A DNA stretch of 49,068 nt from the NCBI RefSeq assembly GCF_009467825.1, contig NZ_WIOK01000037.1, forward strand, positions 1 through 49,068. The letters are read 5' to 3'. The notes below the pieces were generated by a model, which saw nothing but the letters and a program-made list of their open reading frames with translations, searched no databases and was not told the origin of the DNA. The DNA is from Cyclobacterium xiamenense. Its GTDB lineage: Bacteria; Bacteroidota; Bacteroidia; Cytophagales; Cyclobacteriaceae. The position numbers and the translations under genes are program-made. Below are positions 34,994 to 42,313 of this stretch, piece after piece (position 1 is the stretch's first letter; every line of letters begins with the position of its first letter).

Positions 34994-35599
34994 ATGTTGA
35001 AAAATGCACGCTTCCTGGTCAGCAATACGGACCACCGAAAATGTCCGGCGCCCAGCAAACCGGAGTTTGCCTTTATTGGTCGGTCAAACGTGGGCAAAAG
35101 CTCGCTCATCAACATGCTTACCAATCACAAGCAACTGGCCAAAATTTCCGGTAGACCAGGGAAAACCCAGTTGATCAACCATTTTTCGATCGACGACCGC
35201 TGGTTTATGGTGGATTTGCCGGGGTATGGATTTGCCAAAGTCAATAAAAAGCTCAAGGCCGACTGGGACAAAATGATACGCTCCTACCTCACCGAAAGGG
35301 AAAATCTTACCGCTGTCTTTGTGTTGATAGACAGCCGCCTCCCTCCCCAGAAAATCGACCTGGATTTCATCCAGTGGTGCGGACAGCTAGAGCTTCCACT
35401 GGTACTGCTCTTTACCAAGGCAGACAAGCAATCTCAGTCAAAAACCGCCGAAAACGTGCACCTGTTTCTGGACGAAATGGAAAAACTGTTTGTCGAACCA
35501 CCGGAATTTTTCGTCACCTCTGCGGTCAACCGACAGGGGCGCGAAGAACTGATCCAATTCATTGAAGAAAACGTTACCGAATGGTACAAGCCTGGCTGA
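34994..35599 (+). CDS. engB: Ribosome biogenesis GTPase EngB (YihA/YsxC)
   Basis: A 201-residue GTPase needed for assembly of the large ribosomal subunit. G1 is GRSNVGKSS (29-37), G2 lies in GRPGKTQLIN, G3 is DLPGYG, G4 is TKAD and G5 is in VTSAVN. The frame is open 192 bases further upstream, but that part overlaps ubiE antisense and the promoter at 34947-34979, so the ATG at 34994 is firmly preferred. It diverges from ubiE. Confidence 0.96.
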   Translation: MLKNARFLVSNTDHRKCPAPSKPEFAFIGRSNVGKSSLINMLTNHKQLAKISGRPGKTQLINHFSIDDRWFMVDLPGYGFAKVNKKLKADWDKMIRSYLTERENLTAVFVLIDSRLPPQKIDLDFIQWCGQLELPLVLLFTKADKQSQSKTAENVHLFLDEMEKLFVEPPEFFVTSAVNRQGREELIQFIEENVTEWYKPG

Positions 35600-35603
35600 G
35601 TGA

Positions 35604-35634
35604 CTTGGTCAATCCTGCCGAAACCGTATATTTG
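35604..35634 (+). promoter_or_regulatory. Promoter of the DUF5606 gene
   Basis: CTTG (35604-35607, one mismatch to TTTG), exactly 19 bases, then TATATTTG (35627-35634). It begins five bases after the engB stop. Start near 35641, about 18 bases before the ATG at 35659. Confidence 0.7.
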
Positions 35635-35658
35635 CAGCCTGAAAACAACTTAGCTATC

Positions 35659-36117
35659 ATGGAATTTAAAGACATCGCCACCGTTTCCGGAAAACCGGGC
35701 CTTTACAAAGTACTGAAACCCAGCCGTAGCGGAGTCATCCTGGAGTCCTTGGATGAAAAAAAAGGGAAATTGGTCGTAGGGGCCGCACAACGCGTATCCC
35801 TGCTTAGCGAAATTTCCATTTACACCCTGACCGAGGACGGGGCCTCTCCCCTAAAAGACGTCCTACAGAAAATCGAAAAGGAATTTAAAGGCGATACCGG
35901 GCTGGAAGGAGCGGACAAAGAGGAATACCAGGCATTTATGAAACACATCTTGCCCGAATTTGACGAAGACCGGGTCTATGCCTCCGATGTGAAAAAACTG
36001 ATAAACTGGTACCACATTATTCGCAGCCAGTGCCCGGAAGTGCTGGAAGATACATCCGATGCCGATTCCGGCGAAGCAAGTCCTGACAACGATTCGGACA
36101 AAGCTCAAGATACATGA
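35659..36117 (+). CDS. DUF5606 family protein
   Basis: The 152 residues start MEFKDIATVSGKPGLYKVLK, the conserved beginning of this Bacteroidota family; the longer frame from 35581 runs through the promoter and is rejected. The N-terminal half (about 1-65) is a small beta-rich domain, GVILESLDEKKGKLVVGAAQRVSLLSEISIYT; then a helical part; the tail (about 130-152) is acidic and disordered. Function unknown. The stop codon overlaps the start of the following 105-residue gene (ATGATGG), indicating coupling. Confidence 0.85.
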   Translation: MEFKDIATVSGKPGLYKVLKPSRSGVILESLDEKKGKLVVGAAQRVSLLSEISIYTLTEDGASPLKDVLQKIEKEFKGDTGLEGADKEEYQAFMKHILPEFDEDRVYASDVKKLINWYHIIRSQCPEVLEDTSDADSGEASPDNDSDKAQDT

Positions 36118-36431
36118 TGGACCCCAAAAAGGCCGGACAACCTGCCATTCAGGCCGGAGCTTCGGACCTTACCCAATTGTTGCAGTTACCGGAAATCCCC
36201 GAAGCCCAGGACAGGGATAGCTTAGCGGCCGCGATCGCCCCGGCGATTCGCCGCCTCCTAAACGGTCAAATGGAGCAGTTGCTACGCCTGTGTTACCGCC
36301 TGGACCTGGGTGAAGAAACGTTGCAACGCATCCTCTCCGAAAGTCCTCCCGAACAAATGGCCATGGATCTATCCCTGGCGATCGTGGACCGGCAGTTGAT
36401 TAAAGTATATTTCCGAAACAAGTATCGCTAG
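36114..36431 (+). CDS. Small helical protein coupled to DUF5606, unrecognised
   Basis: A 105-residue (or 104, from the second of two adjacent ATGs) soluble, mostly helical protein. The N-terminal 35 residues are low in structure; the rest (about 38-105) has amphipathic helices [35 protein letters not shown] and the tail [16 protein letters not shown] recall similar small proteins after DUF5606 in other Bacteroidota but know no function. Its start overlaps the previous stop by four bases, and its own end overlaps the convergent fbp gene by four. Confidence 0.7.
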   Translation: MMDPKKAGQPAIQAGASDLTQLLQLPEIPEAQDRDSLAAAIAPAIRRLLNGQMEQLLRLCYRLDLGEETLQRILSESPPEQMAMDLSLAIVDRQLIKVYFRNKYR

Positions 36432-37444
36432 ACAGACAGCGCTTTCTCCAGTCCGGAGACCATGTTTTTTGAACCAATGTAAATGGGCGTTCGCTGGTGC
36501 AAATTCTCCGGCACGATGTCCAGGATTCGTTTCGTCCCGTCGGAAGCCGCCCCACCAACCTGCTCGGCAATAAAGGCCAGGGCATTTGCCTCATACATTA
36601 GCCGTATTTTTCCATTCGGAGCCTGAGATGTTGCGGGATACAGGTAAATGCCTCCCTTCAGGAGGTTGCGGTGAAAGTCGGCTACCAGGCTTCCAATATA
36701 CCGGGCTGAAGCACCTTTGCGCTTGCAGCCCTCCAGGTAGGAAAGGATATTGGGATTGATATAGGGAGTCAGGCCTTCGTTGATGGTATAAATGCCACCA
36801 TCCGCTGGCATCTGCATCTGCGGATGCGAAAGAAAAAATTCCCCCAAAGACCGCTCGTAGGTAAAGCCATTGGCGCCATTTCCAGTCGAGTACACCAACA
36901 TGGTAGAAGACCCATACAGCACGTATCCGGCAGCTACCTGTTCCGATCCTTTCTGCAACACGTCCTGCTCCTGAATTGGAGAACCCGTGGGTGTTTTTCT
37001 CCGGTAAATGGAAAAAATGGTCCCGATGGAAACATTGACATCAATGTTGGAGGACCCGTCCAACGGGTCTATGGCCACCACGTATTTTCCCTTGCTGTTC
37101 TGCAGATCGATGACCAGGTCTTCTTCTTCCGAGACCACCGCACAAACTTCCCCCCCTTTGGTCAGTGCCCGGGTAAACCGCACATTGGCCACCACGTCCA
37201 GCTTTTGCTGCTCTTCTCCCTGAACATTCGTCTGACCAAAAGCGCCGGTAACGTCCGAAAGGCCCGCCCGACTGATCTCTCTGGAAACAATCTTAGAGGC
37301 CAATGCAATGTCCCGAAGAATTTGAGACAATTCACCCGTTGCAAAGGGGAAATCCTGCTGCTTGCTTTTAATAAACCGGTCCAGGGTTACGCCTACCTTA
37401 TAGGCCAGTTTACCCGTGTCTTGTTTGTAAGGCTGTGTCTTCAT
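36428..37444 (-). CDS. fbp: Class I fructose-1,6-bisphosphatase
   Basis: A 338-residue gluconeogenic enzyme that removes the 1-phosphate of fructose-1,6-bisphosphate. The metal site is SEEED and [23 protein letters not shown] (near 118-148); the sugar-phosphate site includes [13 protein letters not shown] and GGIYLYPA. It is a normal-length, complete enzyme. It diverges from the aspartate kinase gene across 55 bases, where I see no clear consensus promoter for either. Confidence 0.96.
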   Translation of the reverse strand: MKTQPYKQDTGKLAYKVGVTLDRFIKSKQQDFPFATGELSQILRDIALASKIVSREISRAGLSDVTGAFGQTNVQGEEQQKLDVVANVRFTRALTKGGEVCAVVSEEEDLVIDLQNSKGKYVVAIDPLDGSSNIDVNVSIGTIFSIYRRKTPTGSPIQEQDVLQKGSEQVAAGYVLYGSSTMLVYSTGNGANGFTYERSLGEFFLSHPQMQMPADGGIYTINEGLTPYINPNILSYLEGCKRKGASARYIGSLVADFHRNLLKGGIYLYPATSQAPNGKIRLMYEANALAFIAEQVGGAASDGTKRILDIVPENLHQRTPIYIGSKNMVSGLEKALSV

Positions 37445-37499
37445 ACCTTTAAAGTTAATTCATTATCTTCAATTCATTGGCCTTTCTGTACGATTTTTC

Positions 37500-38777
37500 A
37501 TGATACAACCCCTGGTCTTCAAATTTGGCGGCGCATCCATAAAAGACGCCGCATCCATAAAAAATGTCGCACAACTGGTAAAAAAACGCTGGACCAATAG
37601 CCTGGTGCTGGTGGTTTCTGCAGCCGGAAATACCACCGACCGGCTGGAAGAGGTAATCGAGCTTTCCCTGAAGGAAAAACGCTACGATAAAGAACTGCTT
37701 GAACTATTGACCTACCACGAAGACCTTTGCCGGAGCCTCTTTTCTCCCGAACACCCCATTTTTACCCGGGTCGACAACCACTTTGCTCAGTTGCGGCGCC
37801 TGCTGGAAACGGATATGCTCAAAGCCGAGGAGGGCTTTTTTTACGATCAGATCATTGGGTATGGCGAGCTCATCTCCACGCGCATCCTTCAAGAATACCT
37901 CTGCGAGACCGGTAACCCCTGCATCTGGCAGGATGCCCGGGAACTGGTACGAACCGATTCTACGACCCGGATGGCCCGGGTAGATTGGGCCCTGACCATG
38001 CAGCACTGCCGGCGGATTTTGATTCCCAAACTCGAACAGTTCCCCGTAATCACCCAGGGCTTTATCGGCACCGATTTATTGGGCAACACCACCACACTGG
38101 GCCGGGAAGGCTCGGATTTTACGGCCGCTATTCTCGGCGTGAGCCTGGGAGCATCCGCTGTTACCATCTGGAAGGACGTGGCCGGTATCCTGAACGGGGA
38201 CCCGGATATCTTTCCGGATGCCGTTAAATTTGATTACCTGGATTTTGAAGAAGCCGCCGAAATGACCTATTACGGGGCGAAGGTGATTCACCCCAAAACG
38301 ATCAAACCCCTGGCCAAGCACGGCATCCCCTTGTATGTCAAGTCTTTTATGAACCCGGAAATGGCCGGAACGGTCATTGGTTCCTTTGGACAGGCGCCGC
38401 GTATTCCAATCACCATTTTCAAAAGTAATCTGACAATGCTTAACCTGCGAATTCGCGACCTGTCCATGGTCGGCGGATTCCATTTCGAATTTGTCTACGA
38501 AGCAGCGAAAAAAGCCAACTGGCGCATTCAACTGATACAGGCCTCTGGCGCACACCTACAGGTGGTCATTCAGGACATGCCCCTTTCGGAAGAGCAATTG
38601 GCCAGGCCTTTTCGGGAGGTATTCCACGTGCAAATCAGAAGGCAGCTCCAGATGGTCACGGTCAAAAATCCTACCGAGGCAGCGGTGAAACACTATCGGC
38701 AGGTTGCCGAAAAGTGCTTCCTGGAGCAAAAAACCCCGGAACTCGTTCAATGGATCTACGAACCGGAAACGCCCTGA
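37500..38777 (+). CDS. Aspartate kinase
   Basis: The 425 residues make aspartyl phosphate, the first step to lysine, threonine, methionine and diaminopimelate. The amino acid kinase domain (about 1-285) opens with VFKFGGASI, and includes TTLGREGSDFTAA and the WKDVAGI segment. A shorter C-terminal regulatory region (about 300-400) looks like ACT domains. It is a single-function enzyme, not fused to homoserine dehydrogenase. The ATG at 37500 begins the first strand. A hairpin follows its stop codon. Confidence 0.94.
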   Translation: MIQPLVFKFGGASIKDAASIKNVAQLVKKRWTNSLVLVVSAAGNTTDRLEEVIELSLKEKRYDKELLELLTYHEDLCRSLFSPEHPIFTRVDNHFAQLRRLLETDMLKAEEGFFYDQIIGYGELISTRILQEYLCETGNPCIWQDARELVRTDSTTRMARVDWALTMQHCRRILIPKLEQFPVITQGFIGTDLLGNTTTLGREGSDFTAAILGVSLGASAVTIWKDVAGILNGDPDIFPDAVKFDYLDFEEAAEMTYYGAKVIHPKTIKPLAKHGIPLYVKSFMNPEMAGTVIGSFGQAPRIPITIFKSNLTMLNLRIRDLSMVGGFHFEFVYEAAKKANWRIQLIQASGAHLQVVIQDMPLSEEQLARPFREVFHVQIRRQLQMVTVKNPTEAAVKHYRQVAEKCFLEQKTPELVQWIYEPETP

Positions 38778-38791
38778 TGGGATCGCCTGGC

Positions 38792-38820
38792 CGGGGAGAA
38801 TCGGCAGCCGGTATTCCCCG
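38792..38820. terminator. Hairpin between convergent genes, no T run
   Basis: CGGGGA (38792-38797) pairs with TCCCCG (38815-38820), with possible inner pairing of CGGC and GCCG. It lies between the ends of aspartate kinase and fructosamine kinase genes. There is no T run, so it is at best a weak or factor-dependent terminator. Confidence 0.3.
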
Positions 38821-38832
38821 AAACGCCCAGGG

Positions 38833-39708
38833 CTAGTCCAAAAACCGCCTGAGGGTGTGTTCAATTCCCGATAAATAAGCCTTCCCAAACAAATTGAGGT
38901 GCACCAGTAGGGGATACAGGTTGTACACCGCTACACGTTCATCAAAGCCCTGCTCCAGGGGAAAAACGGACCGATATGCCTCATAGAAACGGTCATCGAA
39001 ACCGCCGAATAAGCGGGAAAAGGCAAGATCTACCTCCCGGTGACCGAAATAGACGGCCGGGTCGATCAATGCCGGCGCTCCCGTGGCATCGGGAAGAACG
39101 TTTCCTGACCACAGGTCACCGTGGAGCAGCGCAGGCTTTTCTGAAGGAAAAAAATCCTGCAAATGCTCGTACAGCGAACGGAAACGTTCCATAAAATCCG
39201 AGTCGATCAGCTGGTTGTAAAAAGCAAGTTGCAATTGGGGCTCCAGTCTGTTTTCCACAAAAAAATCGTACCAACGGGACATGGGTTTGTTTTTCTGGGC
39301 CAAAACGGCGATGTAATTGTTCCGGTCCAAACCAAAGCTTTCTGAAGTGCACATGTGCAATTCTGCCAGCCCCTCCCCCAGCTGTTCGGAATAATCTGCC
39401 TGCTCCGGGCCGCTGCCGATCCAATCCATCAGAAGAAAATGCCGGTCTTCATGGCTTCCACATGCCAGCGTCTGTGGTACGTAAAGGCTACAATGAGCGC
39501 GCAACCGATCCAAGCCCTCGCGTTCCCGCTCAAAAATCTCCGGAGAAGACTCGTGATTCGTTTTTAAGAAATACTCACCAGCATCCGTTTGCAGGTAAAT
39601 GGCTTGACTTCGGGTTCCTGCCGCCACCAGCCGGTACTGCCGGATGGCGGGCACCCGGCCAAAGGCCTGAAGACATACGCTTTCAAAAAGACCCTCAAGT
39701 GATTCCAT
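38833..39708 (-). CDS. Fructosamine kinase family protein
   Basis: A 291-residue protein kinase-fold enzyme of the fructosamine/ketosamine-3-kinase family, which phosphorylates sugar adducts on protein amines so that they fall off. The lysine in YFLKTN would bind ATP, LLHGDLWSGNVL holds the catalytic Asp, and ALIDPAVYFGHREVDLAF holds the metal-binding Asp. The ATG at 39708 is inside the end of the tyrosine phosphatase gene (14-base overlap); an upstream in-frame start at 39759 is possible but less likely. This pairing with low-molecular-weight tyrosine phosphatase recurs in many bacteria. Confidence 0.92.
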   Translation of the reverse strand: MESLEGLFESVCLQAFGRVPAIRQYRLVAAGTRSQAIYLQTDAGEYFLKTNHESSPEIFEREREGLDRLRAHCSLYVPQTLACGSHEDRHFLLMDWIGSGPEQADYSEQLGEGLAELHMCTSESFGLDRNNYIAVLAQKNKPMSRWYDFFVENRLEPQLQLAFYNQLIDSDFMERFRSLYEHLQDFFPSEKPALLHGDLWSGNVLPDATGAPALIDPAVYFGHREVDLAFSRLFGGFDDRFYEAYRSVFPLEQGFDERVAVYNLYPLLVHLNLFGKAYLSGIEHTLRRFLD

Positions 39709-40186
39709 TGAGTCGGTGTTTTTTTTCCAGCTCCTGAATGAAGCCATCCAGCGCCTCATTCAGGATTTCAAAAACTTTTTGAAACCCCTCTTCCCCACCG
39801 TAGTAAGGGTCCGGCACCTCTAAAAACTCCGGGGAAGGCTGGAATTCCCGCATCAAGTGAAGGTTTCGCGCCGGTAACCCCACCTCTTTGGACAATTTTA
39901 CGATGTTTTCCAGATTGGAATGGTCCATGGCAACCAGGTAATCAAAATCTCGGAAATCGGTGCGGTGCAATTGCCTGCCACGATGGTTCATATCGATCCC
40001 GTTCCGTTGTGCACAATTCAACGCCCGCTCGTCAGGAAGCTCTCCAATATGATAATCCGATGTACCACAACTATCCGCCTTCACCTGAGACGCATAGGGC
40101 TTACCGGAAATTTTATGGGCAAATAAGGCCTCTGCCAGAGGAGAGCGGCAAATGTTTCCAAGGCAAACAAACAAGACTTTGATCAT
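39695..40186 (-). CDS. Low-molecular-weight protein-tyrosine phosphatase
   Basis: The 163 residues begin MIKVLFVCLGNICRSPLAEA: the C8-x5-R14 loop is the phosphate-binding active site. The general acid Asp is in VPDPYYGG near residue 128. Active cytoplasmic enzymes of this family remove phosphate from protein tyrosine and, in some species, from ribosylated amines, which fits its coupling to a fructosamine kinase. It is first of the two genes. Confidence 0.95.
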   Translation of the reverse strand: MIKVLFVCLGNICRSPLAEALFAHKISGKPYASQVKADSCGTSDYHIGELPDERALNCAQRNGIDMNHRGRQLHRTDFRDFDYLVAMDHSNLENIVKLSKEVGLPARNLHLMREFQPSPEFLEVPDPYYGGEEGFQKVFEILNEALDGFIQELEKKHRLNGIT

Positions 40187-40809
40187 AAAACCATCGTTTT
40201 CCGGATTTACCTGAACAACCTGGCGACTCAGGTTGAAGGTTAACTGAACTGGCTTTCAATTTAAATAAAGGAAAGAACTATCCATATGAATTTCTTAAAA
40301 TAATGCCTAATTTTGCGGGCTGAATCGAGAGGAGGAATGGCTAGCCGACAAAAACTGGATATTTTCGGCCGAAGAATCCCCGGTTTTCGCTGGTATCGAA
40401 GCCCGGCCTGCAGCACCTATTCTACTAGCTTGTCCGACTGCCAATCTTTTTGGCTCGGTTGCTTTTCGGATGACCGGCATAACAGCCGCAGGGCCTTCCC
40501 CTATTCCCCTCGCAGGGCGACGCGTTGTCTGGCCGCTGCCGGGCAGGCGGGTTAAACGAGTTACTGCTCCCGCTGCACCGATGCGTTTTCATCCCCTCCT
40601 GGGATTGCGCTGCTACATTTGTGTTGGCGGTAGCCGGAGCGGAGCGATGACTGACATGCAGGAATCTCGAAAACGTCAAAAAGCGCCTGCATCAAGAACC
40701 AAATCGAAGCTTTTATAGTTGAGGAAGTATCCGTGGTTAATTGAGAAAAAACAGAATTATTTTCTTATTCTAATCATAAATTTATCTATAAACAATTAAA
40801 ATCTATTTT
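40187..40809 (+). other. Largest gap: promoter-bearing region without a convincing gene
   Basis: The 623 bases have an AT-rich start (40240-40310), a GC-rich middle (40320-40660) and an AT-rich end before the peroxiredoxin. A promoter at 40285-40315 points into the middle. The middle is full of short dyads: GGCTAGCC (40339-40346), TTCGGCCGAA (40364-40373), the repeated CGCAGGGC (40487-40494 and 40511-40518), and ATGCAGG/CCTGCAT (40656-40662 and 40686-40692). A second -7-like TACATTTG sits at 40614-40621. Reading frames there look random, so an RNA is the better guess. No tRNA, tmRNA, SRP RNA or RNase P RNA signature was found. Confidence 0.45.
40285..40315 (+). promoter_or_regulatory. Orphan promoter into the 40.3-40.7 kb gap
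   Basis: TATG (40285-40288, one mismatch to TTTG), 19 bases, then TAATTTTG (40308-40315). A transcript would start near 40322. What it makes is unknown. Confidence 0.5.
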
Positions 40810-41439
40810 ATGTCACTAGTTGGAAAAAAAGCACCTTTATTTAATGCCCCCGCTGTAGTGGATGGAGAAGAAATCGTAGAAAACTTCTCCCTGGAGCAGT
40901 ACATCGGGAATAAAGATGTGATTTTCTTTTTTTACCCCAAGGATTTTACCTTCGTTTGTCCCACTGAAATTTTGGCTTTCCAGGAAAAGTTGGAAGAATT
41001 CGAAAAAAGAGGCGTGGCCGTAATTGGTGCTTCCTGCGATACGGAAGAGTCTCACCTGGCCTGGTTAAATACCCCTAAAGAGGAAGGAGGAATTCAAGGC
41101 GTAACCTATCCAATTGTCGCCGATCCGGTAAAAACCATCGCTCACAATTTTGGCGTGCTTGCCGGAGATTGGAACTACAACGAAGAAGGCCAACTTACCT
41201 ACGATGGCCTTCCAGTGGCCTACCGGGCCACCTTTCTTATCGATAAAGAAGGCACCATCCGGCACGAAACCGTAAACGATTTGCCTTTGGGAAGAAATAT
41301 CGACGAAATGCTGCGACTCATCGACGCGCTCCGGCATGTGGAAAAATTCGGAGAAGTTTGCCCGGCAAACTGGGAAGAAGGCAAAGAAGCCATGTCTGCC
41401 ACTCGCGAGGGGGTAGCCGCCTACCTGTCCAACAAATAA
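40810..41439 (+). CDS. Typical 2-Cys peroxiredoxin (AhpC/Prx1 family)
   Basis: The 209 residues reduce peroxides in the cytoplasm. The peroxidatic cysteine is C50 in FTFVCPTE and the resolving cysteine is C184 in GEVCPANW. The GGLG-like loop is replaced by SHLAWLNTPKEEGGI, and the tail AAYLSNK is the short end without YF motif, so it is likely a robust bacterial type. No AhpF or OxyR gene is adjacent; the CGNC thioredoxin elsewhere in the window is a possible reductant. A strong terminator ends the transcript. Confidence 0.95.
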   Translation: MSLVGKKAPLFNAPAVVDGEEIVENFSLEQYIGNKDVIFFFYPKDFTFVCPTEILAFQEKLEEFEKRGVAVIGASCDTEESHLAWLNTPKEEGGIQGVTYPIVADPVKTIAHNFGVLAGDWNYNEEGQLTYDGLPVAYRATFLIDKEGTIRHETVNDLPLGRNIDEMLRLIDALRHVEKFGEVCPANWEEGKEAMSATREGVAAYLSNK

Positions 41440-41466
41440 TATAACGTCCGCCCATGGCGTTTTCAA

Positions 41467-41497
41467 AAGCCCTGCAGCTATGTGCAGGGCTTTTTTT
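41467..41497 (+). terminator. Rho-independent terminator of the peroxiredoxin gene
   Basis: AAGCCCTGCA (41467-41476) pairs with TGCAGGGCTT (41483-41492) around a 6-base loop and runs into seven T residues. Confidence 0.93.
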
Positions 41498-41563
41498 GCT
41501 TTGATCCATTCTTTTTGTACTGCCCGCTAACCTTTTTGGATTGGGATGGTTAAATTTACCGGT

Positions 41564-42229
41564 ATGACCGAATCTCCCAAAATATCCGTATTGATCGCCA
41601 CGTACAATACCCCTTTTCATCTGGTGAAGCGGGCCATTGATTCGCTTTGGCGACAGACATTTCGGGATTTTGAAGTCATTCTTGTGGACGATGGCTCTAC
41701 AAATGATGCCCGGCATGAATTGTATGGGTACTGCATGCGGAACGAGGAGCGCCTGGTATACCTCCGACAACACAATCAGGGCCAATCCAGGGCCATCAAC
41801 CGTGCAGTGCTGCTCAGCAGCGGTACCTACCTGTCCATCCTGGATGCCGACGACGAGTACCGGCCCGAACACCTGCAGGCATGCCTGCGTCAGATGGAGT
41901 ACTACGACCTGATTGCCTCCACCACCGAAACCATCGTGGCGAAAGAAGAAGACTACTACGTGACCGACCGGCACCAACCGGAACGCTTGGTACACGTGGA
42001 CGACTGCATCCTTTTCGCAACGTTATTTGGAAAAAAAGAGGTATTTGAAGCCCGGTCCTTTAAAGACGGCTATGCTGCCGATGCTGATTTTTTTGACTGG
42101 GCCAAGGAGCGGTACCGCGTAGGAAAGGTAGACCTACGTACCTATATCTATTACCGCAACCATCCCGATAGTACCTGTGAGCGAATGAAAATCAAATGCT
42201 CGGGTAAAAAACGCTCCGCACCCCTCTGA
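41564..42229 (+). CDS. Family 2 glycosyltransferase
   Basis: The 221 residues form a GT-A fold: PKISVLIATYNTP at the first strand, ILVDDGSTND as nucleotide-binding site, and the DxD region ILDADDEYRPEH near residue 90. It is short for a GT2 (the C-terminal acceptor part ends soon after DFFDWAKERY), so it may be a minimal enzyme. It probably adds a sugar to a surface polysaccharide. Two ATGs are possible, 41546 and 41564; the second starts nearer the first strand. A TAAATTTA box at 41551-41558 may be its promoter, though too near for the first ATG. Confidence 0.88.
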   Translation: MTESPKISVLIATYNTPFHLVKRAIDSLWRQTFRDFEVILVDDGSTNDARHELYGYCMRNEERLVYLRQHNQGQSRAINRAVLLSSGTYLSILDADDEYRPEHLQACLRQMEYYDLIASTTETIVAKEEDYYVTDRHQPERLVHVDDCILFATLFGKKEVFEARSFKDGYAADADFFDWAKERYRVGKVDLRTYIYYRNHPDSTCERMKIKCSGKKRSAPL

Positions 42230-42262
42230 GAAAATTAAATCGCCTACCGAGGTCAGTTGCAA

Positions 42263-42293
42263 TTTCTGTGCATGAGTTTATGTTGTACCTTTG
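42263..42293 (+). promoter_or_regulatory. Promoter of the metal ATPase gene
   Basis: TTTC (42263-42266, one mismatch to TTTG), 19 bases, then TACCTTTG (42286-42293), an exact -7 match. A start near 42300 leaves about 14 bases before the ATG at 42314, so the frame from 42257 cannot be the start used. Confidence 0.7.
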
Positions 42294-42313
42294 GCCAAAA
42301 CGAAACACAGACG

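Noticed and set aside
36824-37600. 258-codon plus-strand frame opposite fbp
   Set aside because: Antisense to intact fructose-bisphosphatase; no signal peptide, motif or promoter of its own.
40337-40555. 72-codon frame after an AGGAGG box in the 40.3 kb gap
   Set aside because: The AGGAGG is only one base from the ATG, Bacteroidota seldom rely on such boxes, and the product is a random-looking Cys/Arg/Ser mix.
40187-40809. RNase P RNA, tmRNA, SRP RNA or a known riboswitch in the gap
   Set aside because: None of the core sequences I know (GAGGAAAGTC, the tRNA-like ends of tmRNA, GGAAGGAAGCA of SRP RNA, CTGAGA of the TPP box) is present on either strand.
41318-41995. 225-codon minus-strand frame across peroxiredoxin end and glycosyltransferase
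   Set aside because: Runs through the peroxiredoxin terminator hairpin and opposite two genuine genes; the sequence has no family resemblance.
42257-42313. Upstream extension of the metal ATPase (19 extra codons)
   Set aside because: The extension contains the -7 box TACCTTTG, so it is not transcribed from that promoter; the ATG at 42314 follows it at a normal distance.
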